Shown: in pieces, positions 13,320-21,383 of the stretch
Numbering within the stretch: the first letter of the stretch is position 1
Layout of the letters: each line of letters opens with the position of its first letter
Source of the DNA: a virus
Length of the DNA stretch: 23,119 nt
IMG/VR virus record: IMGVR_UViG_3300032245_000564
Coordinates: 1 to 23,119 of that record
Strand: one strand, 5' to 3'
Made by a program: the position numbers and the translations under genes
Notes under the pieces: model-generated
The model's database searches: none
The model's input: only the letters and a program-made list of their open reading frames with translations
What the model was told of the DNA's origin: nothing

Positions 13320-13348
13320 ACTATACCTGTACCTTGTACTGTGTGCAA
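13320..13348 (-). promoter_or_regulatory. Candidate promoter of the small-gene operon
   Basis: On the minus strand TTGCAC (13343-13348) and TATAGT (13320-13325, 5/6 to consensus) are separated by exactly 17 bp. The -35 is a poor match. Transcription would begin near 13313 and give a leader of about 40 bases to the ATG at 13272. Operator-like repeats on either side support regulation here. Confidence 0.5.
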
Positions 13349-13383
13349 TAGGGAATCGTTCCACTTTTGTGACTTATTGCACA
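13342..13383. repeat. 9-bp inverted repeat over the -35 region
   Basis: TGTGCAATA (13342-13350) and TATTGCACA (13375-13383) are perfect inverted copies, 33 bp apart start to start, about three helical turns. The left arm overlaps the -35 of the leftward promoter, so this may be an activator or repressor site. Confidence 0.5.
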
Positions 13384-13585
13384 ATGTTGGAGTGAGTGTG
13401 CCAACTGGACGCAAAACGAGTAGGTCGATTTTGAGGAAACCTATAATTCTGTACCCACTGGAAAATAGTCTAGAAACGCTCTAAAGAGACCCGTACATCG
13501 TATGGTTAATCGGTCTGCGCCTGCTCTAAATTTCTCCCAGATTTTGACTTACGCTTTTCCGGCGACTTGGCACATGGCCCTGACC

Positions 13586-13608
13586 CACTGTGCAACATGG
13601 GCACAGTG
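13586..13608. repeat. 8-bp inverted repeat
   Basis: CACTGTGC (13586-13593) and GCACAGTG (13601-13608) flank a 7-base spacer. Related TGTGCA words follow at about 13607-13612 and 13628-13633, so this may be part of a cluster of protein-binding sites. Confidence 0.55.
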
Positions 13609-13680
13609 TGCACATGTTCTGCACCTTGTGCAAGTGATGCCTGTCTTGCTGGGGCATATGGTACTGCGACCCCTTTTACC

Positions 13681-13742
13681 AGCCTACCGCCCCAGTGAGT
13701 GCTCACTAACCTAGCCTACCGCCCCAGTGAGTGCTCACTAAC
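13681..13742. repeat. Two tandem copies of a 30-bp repeat, 32-bp period
   Basis: Copies at 13681-13710 and 13713-13742 are identical over 30 bases, separated by CT. Each contains AGTGAG-TG-CTCACT, a 6-bp inverted repeat. Exact identity in noncoding DNA suggests recent duplication or a binding site kept in two copies. Confidence 0.9.
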
Positions 13743-13744
13743 TT

Positions 13745-13795
13745 GGGGCATCAAAGGGGTCGCGCCAGCAAAGGGGTCGCGCGGCTCGATGCCCC
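13745..13795. repeat. Inverted repeat enclosing two 13-bp direct repeats
   Basis: GGGGCATC (13745-13752) and GATGCCCC (13788-13795) form an 8-bp inverted repeat. Between them AAAGGGGTCGCGC occurs twice, at 13753-13765 and 13770-13782. The reverse complement of its first 11 bases, GCGACCCCTTT, also occurs at 13666-13676, so the region could fold into alternative stems. Confidence 0.85.
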
Positions 13796-13856
13796 CGGCT
13801 AGGGCCGAGCGCAACATGCAATAGCGCCGGTGGCACCACGAACACCGTAAAAAATT

Positions 13857-13884
13857 TTTATAAATATAAGTTGCACGTTGTCTA
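13857..13884 (-). promoter_or_regulatory. Possible second leftward promoter
   Basis: On the minus strand TAGACA (13879-13884, 5/6) and TATAAA (13857-13862, 5/6) are 16 bp apart. A transcript would cross the repeat region before reaching the gene at 13272, more than 570 bases away, so it may instead be a regulatory or primer RNA. It could also be a chance product of the A/T-rich run. Confidence 0.25.
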
Positions 13885-13928
13885 TTTATGCGGTAGCAAG
13901 ACACTTCCCGTGCTAGGATCAGGACACT

Positions 13929-14483
13929 ATGGATAAACAAACTCTTGATTCCGTAGGCGCAGAAACTGCGGTAGCTACAAACTCCAATTCGTTGCCGGAT
14001 TGGCTAACCGCTCCTGCGCCACGCCCACCCGCCACATCGAGCCAGGGTCGCGCTTTGCTGTTCGATCTGTACGAAGCGGTCTTTCCTCGCGTACTCGATA
14101 AGATTTACAGCGGCTCGACCTTGCAGGCCGCGCTCAAGGATGACTTTCGAGACATTGACGCTGGTGCGTTCATGCGATGGATCAAGAAAGACCCCGACCG
14201 GCACGGTCTGTACAAAGAGGCCAAAGAGATTCGCACTGAGGCTTGGGCAGGCAGGCTCATCGACCATGCGGTAGGTGCTGACTTGGCCGAGGACGTTCAG
14301 CGTTCCAAGGTAGCGGTGGACGCCTACAAGTGGCTGATGGCTGCGGACAATCGTCGCGTGTATGGCGAGACAAAACAGATTGACTTCGGTGGCACCATCT
14401 CGATCAACAGCGTGCTGGCTGCGGCACGCGAGCGGATCGTGAACGTGATCGACATCACTCCCCAACTGGAGATGGACGACTGA
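13929..14483 (+). CDS. terS: Terminase small subunit
   Basis: A 184-residue protein placed directly before the large terminase gene. The N-terminal 35 residues are a disordered Ala/Pro/Ser stretch. Then LYEAVFPRVLDKIYSGSTLQAALKD and FMRWIKKDPDRHGLYKEAKEIRTEAWAGRLID form the helical DNA-binding and oligomerisation core usual for small terminases. The C-terminal part (from about 150) likely contacts the large subunit. It recognises the packaging site on phage DNA. The ATG at 13929 is preceded by two AGGA motifs, the nearer only about four bases away. Its TGA overlaps the large subunit ATG as TGATG. Confidence 0.85.
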   Translation: MDKQTLDSVGAETAVATNSNSLPDWLTAPAPRPPATSSQGRALLFDLYEAVFPRVLDKIYSGSTLQAALKDDFRDIDAGAFMRWIKKDPDRHGLYKEAKEIRTEAWAGRLIDHAVGADLAEDVQRSKVAVDAYKWLMAADNRRVYGETKQIDFGGTISINSVLAAARERIVNVIDITPQLEMDD

Positions 14484-16021
14484 TGCAGAAGCCCATCTAC
14501 AGCGCCGAGGAGGAGATGGTGCTGATGACTCAGTTGTGGTCGCCGCAGATTGCCGATGACCCCGAGACATTCGTTATGTTTGTCTTCCCGTGGGGGCAGC
14601 CGAACACACCCTTGGAGAAGTTCAAGGGGCCGCGTATGTGGCAGCGTAAGGTGCTGCGCGAGCTTACAACGTTCATCAAGGCTAACCGGGGTAAGCTGAC
14701 CAACAATGAACTAATCGACGCGATGCGCGATGCCACGGTGTCGGGTCGAGGCATCGGGAAGTCGGCACTGGTCAGTTGGCTGATCCTGTGGATGCTGACC
14801 ACGCGCATAGGATCGAGCGTGATCGTAAGCGCCAACAGCGAGAACCAGCTTCGTAAGGTCACTTGGGGCGAACTGACCAAGTGGGCAACGATGGCGCTCA
14901 ACGCCCACTGGTGGGAACCGACCGCGACAACCCTGGTGCCCGCGCAGTGGCTGGCCGAGCTTGTCGAGCGTGACCTCAAGAAGGGCACACGCTACTGGGG
15001 CGCAGAGGGTAAGCTGTGGTCAGAAGAAAACCCTGATTCGTATGCCGGTGTGCACAACATGGACGGCATGATGGTTATTTTCGATGAGGCGTCCGGTATC
15101 CCCGACAGCATATGGTCGGTGGCCGCGGGGTTCTTTACAGAGAACATCCTCGACCGTTACTGGCTCGCGTTCAGCAACGGACGACGCAACCAGGGCTACT
15201 TCTACGAAGCGGTCGAGGGTAGTAAACGGGACTTTTGGAACTCGCGCAAGATCGACGCTCGCTCAGTCGAAGGCACCGACCAGTCGATCTACAACCAAAT
15301 CATCGAAGAGTACGGCGCAGATTCTGACCAAGCCCGTATCGAGGTGTATGGCGACTTTCCCAAGAGCGGTGACGATCAGTTCATCGGGCCGTTTGTAGTC
15401 GATGAGGCAGTCAAACGCCCGCTCTACAAGGACGCCACCGCACCCATCGTCATCGGCGTAGACCCCGCTCGCAGCGGCATGGACTCCACCGTCATCGTAG
15501 TGCGCCAAGGACGGGACATCACCTCGATCAAACGCTACCAAGGCGACGACACCATGACCGTTGTCGGGCACGTAATTGAGGCCATCGAGGAGCATAAGCC
15601 CACTTTGACCGTAATTGACGAGGGTGGGCTTGGCTACGGCATCCTTGACCGGCTGGTTGAGCAGCGTTATAAGGTCAAAGGGGTTAACTTTGGCTGGAAA
15701 GCTAAAAACTCGGTCATGTGGGGCAATAAACGGGCCGAGTTGTGGGGCGAAATGCGCAATTGGCTCAAAACTGCCTCAATTCCAACCGACCGACTGCTTA
15801 AAAACGACCTGACTGGACCTAAAACCAAGCCCGACAGCAGCGGCAAAATATTTTTAGAGTCCAAAAAGGACATGAAGTCGCGCGGATTGGCTTCTCCCGA
15901 CGCTGCGGACGCTATTGCAGTAACTTTTGCGTTCCCGCTGGCCCACCGAGAGTACAATCCTAAGCTGCCCCGGCGTGCAATGGCTCCCGGAGGAGTCAGT
16001 AACTCTTGGATGGGATCGTAA
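14483..16021 (+). CDS. terL: Terminase large subunit
   Basis: The DNA packaging motor, 512 aa, with an N-terminal ATPase and a C-terminal nuclease. Walker A is SGRGIGKS at 87-94 and Walker B is MMVIFDEAS at about 196-204, with the catalytic Glu at 202. The RNase H-like nuclease has [12 protein letters not shown] (Asp327), VIDEGG (Asp379) and SPDAADA (Asp473/Asp476). All key residues are present and the length is normal. It pumps DNA into the prohead through the portal and cuts it. It starts overlapping terS and ends overlapping the next gene as TAATG, so the late genes are translated as a coupled series. Confidence 0.96.
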   Translation: MQKPIYSAEEEMVLMTQLWSPQIADDPETFVMFVFPWGQPNTPLEKFKGPRMWQRKVLRELTTFIKANRGKLTNNELIDAMRDATVSGRGIGKSALVSWLILWMLTTRIGSSVIVSANSENQLRKVTWGELTKWATMALNAHWWEPTATTLVPAQWLAELVERDLKKGTRYWGAEGKLWSEENPDSYAGVHNMDGMMVIFDEASGIPDSIWSVAAGFFTENILDRYWLAFSNGRRNQGYFYEAVEGSKRDFWNSRKIDARSVEGTDQSIYNQIIEEYGADSDQARIEVYGDFPKSGDDQFIGPFVVDEAVKRPLYKDATAPIVIGVDPARSGMDSTVIVVRQGRDITSIKRYQGDDTMTVVGHVIEAIEEHKPTLTVIDEGGLGYGILDRLVEQRYKVKGVNFGWKAKNSVMWGNKRAELWGEMRNWLKTASIPTDRLLKNDLTGPKTKPDSSGKIFLESKKDMKSRGLASPDAADAIAVTFAFPLAHREYNPKLPRRAMAPGGVSNSWMGS

Positions 16022-16155
16022 TGCCACTCAAAAAGTCTCCGTCAAAAGAAGCATTCCGTAAGAACGTAGCAGCGGAAGTAAAAGCGGGCAAGCCTCCTAA
16101 ACAGGCAGTAGCCATCGCTTATTCGGTCAAACGTGAAGCGGCGAAGAAGAAATGA
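16021..16155 (+). CDS. Tiny basic protein (44 aa), DUF6496-like
   Basis: A 44-residue, very Lys-rich protein starting [20 protein letters not shown], followed by [22 protein letters not shown]. This matches small phage proteins I recall from the same position between terminase and portal (DUF6496-like); no function is known. The ATG overlaps the terL stop as TAATG and the TGA overlaps the next ATG as ATGA. The high charge suggests contact with DNA or with the acidic surface of a head component, which is inference. Confidence 0.75.
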   Translation: MPLKKSPSKEAFRKNVAAEVKAGKPPKQAVAIAYSVKREAAKKK

Positions 16156-16301
16156 AAAAGCCCGGACTGTACGCCAACATCAACGCTAAACGCGAGCGCA
16201 TCAAAGAAGGTTCCGGCGAAAAGATGCGCAAGCCGGGAACCCCAGGCGCGCCGACGACAAAAGATTTCAAAGAGTCTGCCAAGACTGCGAAAAAGAAATG
16301 A
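16152..16301 (+). CDS. Tiny basic protein (49 aa) before the portal gene
   Basis: A 49-residue protein, [20 protein letters not shown] at the start, then [27 protein letters not shown]. The LYANI-AKRERI and GEKMRKPG elements are typical of a small phage family commonly found next to portal genes; its function is unknown to me. Both ends overlap neighbours as ATGA. Like the preceding gene it ends in a run of Lys, and it is probably intrinsically disordered. Confidence 0.78.
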   Translation: MKKPGLYANINAKRERIKEGSGEKMRKPGTPGAPTTKDFKESAKTAKKK

Positions 16302-18367
16302 GCCAAAAAGAAATGCTTGATACGATGCGCGACCGTCTAAAGACGGCCATCGCAGCGTATTCAGACTCACGCGAAGATGAGCTAGACGATCTTCGCTTTA
16401 TGGCTGGCTCACCTGACAACCAATGGCAATGGCCTGCGGACGTATTGGCGACTCGCGGTGCGGTGCAAGGTCAGACCATCAACGCACGCCCCTGCCTGAC
16501 CATCAACAAGCTGCCCCAGCACGTTCGGCAGGTCACCAACGACCAGCGTCAAAACCGGCCCAGTGGCAAGGTCATCCCCGCAGATGATAAAGCCGATCCC
16601 GAGGTTGCTGAAATCTTCAACGGACTGGTGCGCCACATCGAGTACATGTCGGACGCAGACATTGCCTACGACACTGCCTGCGAGAACCAAGTCACTTACG
16701 GCGAAGGCTACATCCGCCTGCTGACCGAATATTGCGACGAAAACACGTTCGATCAGGATATTCGGATCGGACGTATTCGCAATTCGTTTTCGGTTTACAT
16801 GGACCCGATGATCCAAGACCCTTGCGGCTCAGATGCGCAATGGTGCTTTATCACCGAGGACATGACTAAGACTGAATATGAGCGCATGTATCCTAACGCA
16901 GCGCCCATCACCAGCATCATGTCACAAGGTATTGGCGATCAAGCCCTGTCAATGTGGATTACGCAAGAAACAATTCGTATTTCTGAATATTTTTACTATG
17001 AAACGAAACAAGAAACTCTAAATCTGTACCCCGGCAACGTGGCCTATTTTAAGGGCACGCCCGAGGACAAACAGATGCAGATGATGGGGATGAAGCCCAT
17101 CAAATCGCGCCAAGCCGACCGCAAACAGGTTAAATGGTGCAAGACCAACGGTTACGAAGTCCTAGAGGAACGGGACTGGGCTGGCAAGTGGATTCCTGTC
17201 GTCCGAATCGTTGGAAACGAGTTTGAAGTAGACGGGCAAATGTACATTTCGGGCCTTGTGCGCAACGCCAAGGATGCGCAGCGGATGTACAACTATTGGG
17301 TGAGCCAAGAAGCAGAGATGCTGGCGCTGGCACCCAAAGCGCCGTTTATTGGCTACGGCGGGCAGTTTGAGGGCTACGAACAGCAGTGGAAAACGGCTAA
17401 CACTACCAACTGGCCGTATTTAGAGGTCAATCCCGACGTTACAGACGGTCAGGGTGGGACACTGCCATTGCCCCAACGGGCATTGCCTCCAATGGCGCAA
17501 ACAGGGCTTATTCAAGCCAAAATGGGCGCTGCGGACGACATCAAATCGACCACGGGGCAGTACGACTCCAGTATCGGCGCGACCTCCAATGAACGCTCGG
17601 GCAAGGCGATCTTAGCTCGCGAGCGTCAAGGCGATACCGGCACTTATCATTTCGTAGACAACCTTGCGCGTGGCGTGCGGCACATCACGCGGCAAATAAT
17701 TGATCTAGCCCCGAAGATTTACGACACGCAGCGCATTGCTCGGGTCATTGGTCTTGACGGTGAAACCAGCATGGTCAAGATGAACCCTGACCAGCAGGAG
17801 CCTGTGCGCGAGATTCGGGATGAATCGGGTATTGTCATTGAAAAGATTTACAATCCCAGCGTTGGCAAATACGACGTTGTGGTGACCACTGGGCCGTCCT
17901 ACATGACTAAGCGTCAAGAGTCGATGGAGGCCATGTCGCAGATTTTGCAAGGTAATCCCGGCCTCTGGTCAGTCGCTGGTGACTTGTTCGTCAAAAACAT
18001 GGACTGGCCGGGTTCTGCTGAAATGGCTGAACGCCTGCGCAAGACCATTGATCCGAAGTTGATGGAAAATCAAGACGATCCGGCGCTGCAAGCTGCCAAC
18101 CAGCAAATTCAAGCAATGGGTCAAGAAATGGAAGGTATGCGCAACATGCTCCAAAGTATCAGCAACTCGATGGAGTTCCAAGAGTTGCGGATCAAAGAGT
18201 ATGACTCCGAGACTAAACGCATCAGTGCGGTCGCAGCGGGTATGCAGCCTGAGCAAATTCAAGAGATCGTAGTGCAGACGTTGCGCGATGTAATGGAGCT
18301 TGGCGTGCAGATGCCGGGCCCGCCCGAAATGATGCCTGAGGCTGAAGAGCCGGGGATGGAACAATGA
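16298..18367 (+). CDS. Portal protein, P22 type
   Basis: A 689-residue portal protein of the P22 gp1 family. Twelve copies form the ring through which DNA enters the head and to which the tail attaches. Recognisable parts are the N-terminal WPADVLATRG, then INARPCLTINKLPQHVRQVTND with QNRP and the following VIPADD, a helical wing, and the stem/clip and crown regions. The C-terminal about 90 residues are rich in Gln, Met and Glu and likely form the barrel or a flexible tail. Its length is close to the family norm (about 700). It starts on the stop of the preceding tiny gene and its own stop overlaps the next gene as ATGA. Confidence 0.94.
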   Translation: MSQKEMLDTMRDRLKTAIAAYSDSREDELDDLRFMAGSPDNQWQWPADVLATRGAVQGQTINARPCLTINKLPQHVRQVTNDQRQNRPSGKVIPADDKADPEVAEIFNGLVRHIEYMSDADIAYDTACENQVTYGEGYIRLLTEYCDENTFDQDIRIGRIRNSFSVYMDPMIQDPCGSDAQWCFITEDMTKTEYERMYPNAAPITSIMSQGIGDQALSMWITQETIRISEYFYYETKQETLNLYPGNVAYFKGTPEDKQMQMMGMKPIKSRQADRKQVKWCKTNGYEVLEERDWAGKWIPVVRIVGNEFEVDGQMYISGLVRNAKDAQRMYNYWVSQEAEMLALAPKAPFIGYGGQFEGYEQQWKTANTTNWPYLEVNPDVTDGQGGTLPLPQRALPPMAQTGLIQAKMGAADDIKSTTGQYDSSIGATSNERSGKAILARERQGDTGTYHFVDNLARGVRHITRQIIDLAPKIYDTQRIARVIGLDGETSMVKMNPDQQEPVREIRDESGIVIEKIYNPSVGKYDVVVTTGPSYMTKRQESMEAMSQILQGNPGLWSVAGDLFVKNMDWPGSAEMAERLRKTIDPKLMENQDDPALQAANQQIQAMGQEMEGMRNMLQSISNSMEFQELRIKEYDSETKRISAVAAGMQPEQIQEIVVQTLRDVMELGVQMPGPPEMMPEAEEPGMEQ

Positions 18368-18726
18368 GTTGCGCTGACTTTGTAGGGGCGCTGTTTTTGG
18401 CGCGAGATGTGGCGCACAGCGTCCATCTGAATACCCGTTCTTACGCAAAACATGTAGCGCTTAATGAGTTCTACGACAACATCGTGGAACTAGCGGATAA
18501 GTTTGCTGAAGCCTATCAAGGTCGGCATGGTTTGATCGGGCCGATCACGCTGAAGTCGGCTCGCAAGACTACCAACATCTTGGAGTTCTTGCAAGATTCG
18601 CTTGCTGAGATCGAAGATGCTCGGTACAAGGTCTGCGAAAAGACCGATACACCCATTCAGAACATCATTGATGAGATTGTTGGGCAGTACCTGTCCACTC
18701 TCTACAAACTTCGTTTTTTGGCGTAA
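18364..18726 (+). CDS. DUF5856 (ferritin-like) protein
   Basis: A 120-residue, all-helical protein beginning MSCADFVGALFLARDVAHSVHL, with SYAKHVALNEFYDNIVELADKFAEAYQGRHG and a C-terminal IIDEIVGQYLSTLYKLRFLA. I recognise it as the DUF5856 type found in many marine and freshwater phages, whose His/Glu-bearing helices resemble a ferritin-like/Dps fold. In a virus it could be carried in or coupled to the head, but no activity is proven to my knowledge. It overlaps the portal stop as ATGA. Confidence 0.75.
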   Translation: MSCADFVGALFLARDVAHSVHLNTRSYAKHVALNEFYDNIVELADKFAEAYQGRHGLIGPITLKSARKTTNILEFLQDSLAEIEDARYKVCEKTDTPIQNIIDEIVGQYLSTLYKLRFLA

Positions 18727-18729
18727 TAA

Positions 18730-20136
18730 ATGGCTCTTGCGCTATTTGACCGAATACAAGAAACCAGTACAACTACTGGAACAGGCTCGCTTACTCTTAC
18801 TGGAGCGGTTCTTGGGTATAGAACTTTTCTTTCAGTTAACACTGGTGCAGCTCAGGATCAACACTATTACACAATAACTGACCAAACTGCCAGCGCAAAT
18901 TGGGAAGTAGGTTTTGGTGAATATGATGTAGCAACCAACACCTTTACTAGAACTACTGTTCTCTCATCGTCAAATGCTGGGGCGTTAGTTAATTTTACAT
19001 CCGGCGCGTTGTATATTTTTGCAACGTATCCGGGTGGTAGAGCAGTTTATGTAGATTCGACTGGCTTAATAAGAGCCAATGCTGCAACACCTGCTGTATT
19101 AGCTATACAAAATGGCGGGACAAACTCTGATAACGTAACTAAAGCATTTGCAGCAGTTAAAGGTTTTGTTTCCTCTGCCACGCCAACAACATTAACGCTG
19201 GATAATGGTAGTGAATACTACCAAGTTTTTACGGGCACTGGAGCAGGGACTGCGCGTTTACCCAACCCTCTTGTGGGGGCGGTAGGTGTTGGTACAGCTT
19301 ATTGCATCGTAAACAATAGCACCACCGCAGGGGCTATCCGAAATTCAACCGGTGCTACTTTATACGTCACAATCCCGCCGGGGGTTACTGTAGAGTGTGT
19401 TCTAGTAGACGCTCTTGTAAATACAGCAGCATCTTGGAAATTTAATTTTTGGTTTCCGCAAGTCTCAACCACGGGTTCTGTACAGCTTACATCCCCAACG
19501 CTTGCGGCGGGTATTGCGACTGCTTCTAGAGCGCCGCTTAAATACACTTCGGGTACAAACCTAACAACGGCTGAGGCAGGGGCTAAAGAATACGACGGTG
19601 TAGTGTTTTTTTCTACGCCTAACGCAACGTCAGGCAGGGCGTATGAGCCTTCAACGCACATTTTCCGATTAGCGGCAAACGGTTCTGCAATTGGCCCTGC
19701 AATTGCCAATTTCTTTGGGGCTACCAGCGCGATTAACTTGGTGGCTAACGGTTTTTACGAAATCGAAGCGCACTGCTATTTCCTAAAAACTACAGCAGAT
19801 GTTGTCACGGTCACTATTACTACGTCAGTCGCCCCTCTTAACCTAAACGGCGTTATCCAAACCGGAGCGGTTACCGGCGGCACAGCAACCGGCGCGGCGC
19901 AACAAATTGCGCTGTTTAACAGCACAGCAACTGGAGCGGCGTTTGGTGCAACGGGAACATTGACTACAGGCGTCAATCACTACATGAAGATTTCGCTGAT
20001 TGTTGATGCAGCGGCTTCAAACAGCAACTTGCGTATCAACTTTACCTCCGGCACTGGTACAGTTACACCGTTGCGCGGTTCTTACTATAAAACCACCCGC
20101 TTACCAGCGGCTAATACCGGCTCTTTTGCGGCGTAA
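18730..20136 (+). CDS. Putative fibre or virion-surface protein
   Basis: A 468-residue, Thr/Ala/Gly/Ser-rich beta protein with few charged residues. Residues 1 to about 105 form a domain I have often seen at the N-terminus of phage fibre-like proteins, with MALALFDRIQETSTTTGTGS, VLGYRTFLS, YYTITD, WEVGFGEY, TRTTVLSSSN and YPGGRAVYVD. The C-terminal about 180 residues (from HIFRLAANG, through NFFGATSAINL and NHYMKISLIVD) look like a compact beta sandwich. The position among head genes suggests a head fibre or decoration protein, though a tail fibre is possible. Its coding sequence is visibly richer in A and T than its neighbours, so it may be acquired. Confidence 0.65.
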   Translation: MALALFDRIQETSTTTGTGSLTLTGAVLGYRTFLSVNTGAAQDQHYYTITDQTASANWEVGFGEYDVATNTFTRTTVLSSSNAGALVNFTSGALYIFATYPGGRAVYVDSTGLIRANAATPAVLAIQNGGTNSDNVTKAFAAVKGFVSSATPTTLTLDNGSEYYQVFTGTGAGTARLPNPLVGAVGVGTAYCIVNNSTTAGAIRNSTGATLYVTIPPGVTVECVLVDALVNTAASWKFNFWFPQVSTTGSVQLTSPTLAAGIATASRAPLKYTSGTNLTTAEAGAKEYDGVVFFSTPNATSGRAYEPSTHIFRLAANGSAIGPAIANFFGATSAINLVANGFYEIEAHCYFLKTTADVVTVTITTSVAPLNLNGVIQTGAVTGGTATGAAQQIALFNSTATGAAFGATGTLTTGVNHYMKISLIVDAAASNSNLRINFTSGTGTVTPLRGSYYKTTRLPAANTGSFAA

Positions 20137-20141
20137 TCATC

Positions 20142-20423
20142 ATGTGGACTGTCACAGCTTTGTATGCTCAGTCGCAAGAAATTCTCACTGTTGCTTGGCT
20201 GGTGGAAATTACAGACGGGGTAAATACCGCAAGAAAAGGAGGGGAAACTAATTTGCCTACCCATCCCGTACCTTACGCAAGCCTTACCGAAGCGCAAGTC
20301 ATTGAGTGGGTCAAAGAAGAGTTAGGCGCAGACAACGTAGCGGCAATTGAAGCTGATTTGAACGCGCAAATTTTGTACATGCAAAACCCTTTACCAATTC
20401 TTCCGTTGCCTTGGGCACAATAA
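20142..20423 (+). CDS. Small phage protein, DUF7936-like (93 aa)
   Basis: A 93-residue protein starting MWTVTALYAQSQEILTVAWL, with a strand-rich first half and a helical second half containing PYASLTEAQVIEWVKEELG and the Pro-rich end LPILPLPWAQ. This layout resembles a small protein often found next to fibre or decoration genes in podoviruses (DUF7936-like); the exact role is not known. It follows the fibre-like gene after five bases, so it may assist or attach to it. Confidence 0.65.
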   Translation: MWTVTALYAQSQEILTVAWLVEITDGVNTARKGGETNLPTHPVPYASLTEAQVIEWVKEELGADNVAAIEADLNAQILYMQNPLPILPLPWAQ

Positions 20424-20426
20424 GCA

Positions 20427-20582
20427 ATGTTGGGGTTTCAGCCTATAGCGGCTGCGCCTTTAAGCGCAATCATACGCCCAACCCCACCAACACCCCCATC
20501 ACCGGGGGATTCCGGGACATCAGTTGCTATCCGATCTTTTAACTTAGCAATTGTTATTCGATCTTTTACTAGGAAATCTTAA
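20427..20582 (+). CDS. Small proline-rich protein (51 aa)
   Basis: A 51-residue frame from the ATG at 20427 beginning MLGFQPIAAAPLSAIIRPTP, then a Pro/Ser run, and two RSF repeats (IRSFNLA, IRSFTRK) near the end. Its TAA overlaps the ATG of the next gene (TAATG), and it begins three bases after the preceding stop, so it fills the space exactly like a real cistron. MLGF followed by Pro/Ala is familiar from small phage structural-region proteins, but no function is known. Confidence 0.55.
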   Translation: MLGFQPIAAAPLSAIIRPTPPTPPSPGDSGTSVAIRSFNLAIVIRSFTRKS

Positions 20583-20887
20583 TGGCACTCAATCTCAAAG
20601 CTGTTACAACCCGTTTGGGCTACCAGCAAATCACTTCTGTGTCAGCGGCTGTCGGGCTAACTGTGCCCACACGCGATCTGAACGGCATGAATTGCAAGCC
20701 TGCTATTGCGTTGATTGTGGCCGAAGGCGCGGCGGTTCGTTGGCGCGACGATGAAGTTGACCCGACAGCTTCAATTGGGATGCCGTTGGCTATTGGCGTC
20801 ACGCTGCAATACGACGGTGACTTGGGTAAAATCAAGTTTATCGAGCAGGCAGCTTCGGCTAAGATCAACATCTCTTACTACGCTTGA
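20582..20887 (+). CDS. Small virion-associated protein (101 aa)
   Basis: A 101-residue, beta-rich protein with TSVSAAVGLTVPTRDLNGM, then AVRWRDDEVDPTASIGMPLA, LQYDGDLGKIKFI and the end SAKINISYYA. The VRWRDD-PTAS-GMPL and ISYY pattern is typical of small proteins encoded in phage structural regions and thought to form part of the virion, perhaps a surface or tail component. AGGA lies about eight bases before the ATG. It is coupled to the proline-rich gene by TAATG. Confidence 0.72.
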   Translation: MALNLKAVTTRLGYQQITSVSAAVGLTVPTRDLNGMNCKPAIALIVAEGAAVRWRDDEVDPTASIGMPLAIGVTLQYDGDLGKIKFIEQAASAKINISYYA

Positions 20888-20894
20888 GGCGGTC

Positions 20895-21383
20895 ATGAAC
20901 GTCTACAATGACAATCCGGCGGTCAACTACGTCGAATACTTTACTGTCCAGTTTCCCAAAGACCTCGCTGCAATGGCGCAGATGCGCGATGAGCTTGCCA
21001 AACGGCAAGGCTCAATGACCGCTGTTGAAGATGCGCTGGCTGATCGGCAGAAGGCTAAGGACGAACTGGCTACTGCTAGGGCTGAAGCTGCTGAATTAAA
21101 GTCAACGGCTAAGGCTACTAACGACGCAGCGACCAAAAAGAAGCAGGTTTTGGACTTGCGCGAAAAGGATGTTGAGGCGCGTGAAGATGCGTTTTACACC
21201 AATGTCAGCGTCAAGGAAAAAGAACTGACGGTTAGAGAAACCCGACTTGCGGTTCAGCAAGCTGACTTGGAAAACAATCAAACCAAACTTGATAAATTGC
21301 GTGACGCACTGCAACAAGAACGCGAACAGTTTGATGCTCGCGTTAAATCTTTCCAAGACAGAGTTGCATCGCTCAGCGTTTAA
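20895..21383 (+). CDS. Coiled-coil protein before the scaffold gene
   Basis: A 162-residue protein from the ATG at 20895, with GAGG five to six bases upstream. The N-terminal 30 residues (MNVYNDNPAVNYVEYFTVQF) are not coiled; the rest, from about 35 to 155, is almost continuous Lys/Glu/Ala/Leu helix (QKAKDELATARAEAAELK, KEKELTVRETRLAV, TKLDKLRDALQQEREQFD), strongly predicting a long coiled coil. Its place between virion proteins and the scaffold suggests an assembly or virion-internal role. An upstream in-frame extension to 20715 runs across the previous gene and is not supported. Confidence 0.75.
   Translation: MNVYNDNPAVNYVEYFTVQFPKDLAAMAQMRDELAKRQGSMTAVEDALADRQKAKDELATARAEAAELKSTAKATNDAATKKKQVLDLREKDVEAREDAFYTNVSVKEKELTVRETRLAVQQADLENNQTKLDKLRDALQQEREQFDARVKSFQDRVASLSV

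Larger units (their letters stand above)
13273..13928. other. Noncoding, repeat-rich control/packaging region
   Basis: About 650 bases with no convincing gene. From left to right it holds the leader of the 13272 gene, a promoter with two palindromes, a stretch of about 200 bases (13384-13585) in which I see nothing clear, an 8-bp inverted repeat at 13586-13608 within a cluster of TGTGCA words, a 32-bp tandem repeat at 13681-13742, a pair of 13-bp direct repeats framed by an inverted repeat at 13745-13795, and a run of A and T at 13849-13869. It separates the leftward early genes from the rightward terminase genes, a common place for a packaging site, an origin or both. Confidence 0.6.

Noticed and set aside
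13442-13447. Perfect plus-strand TATAAT as a late promoter
   Set aside because: No acceptable -35 at 16-18 bp upstream and almost 490 bases before terS.
13502-13714. Plus-strand frame of 70 codons in the repeat region
   Set aside because: No ribosome site, ends inside the tandem repeat, and the composition (His, Cys, Ala, Leu without pattern) does not look like a protein.
13681-13742. CRISPR array
   Set aside because: Only two direct copies with a 2-base gap; there are no spacers and no cas genes.
13716-13940. Minus-strand frame of 74 codons across the repeats and the terS start
   Set aside because: Runs through tandem repeats and the A/T run, overlaps the terS start in antisense, and has no ribosome site.
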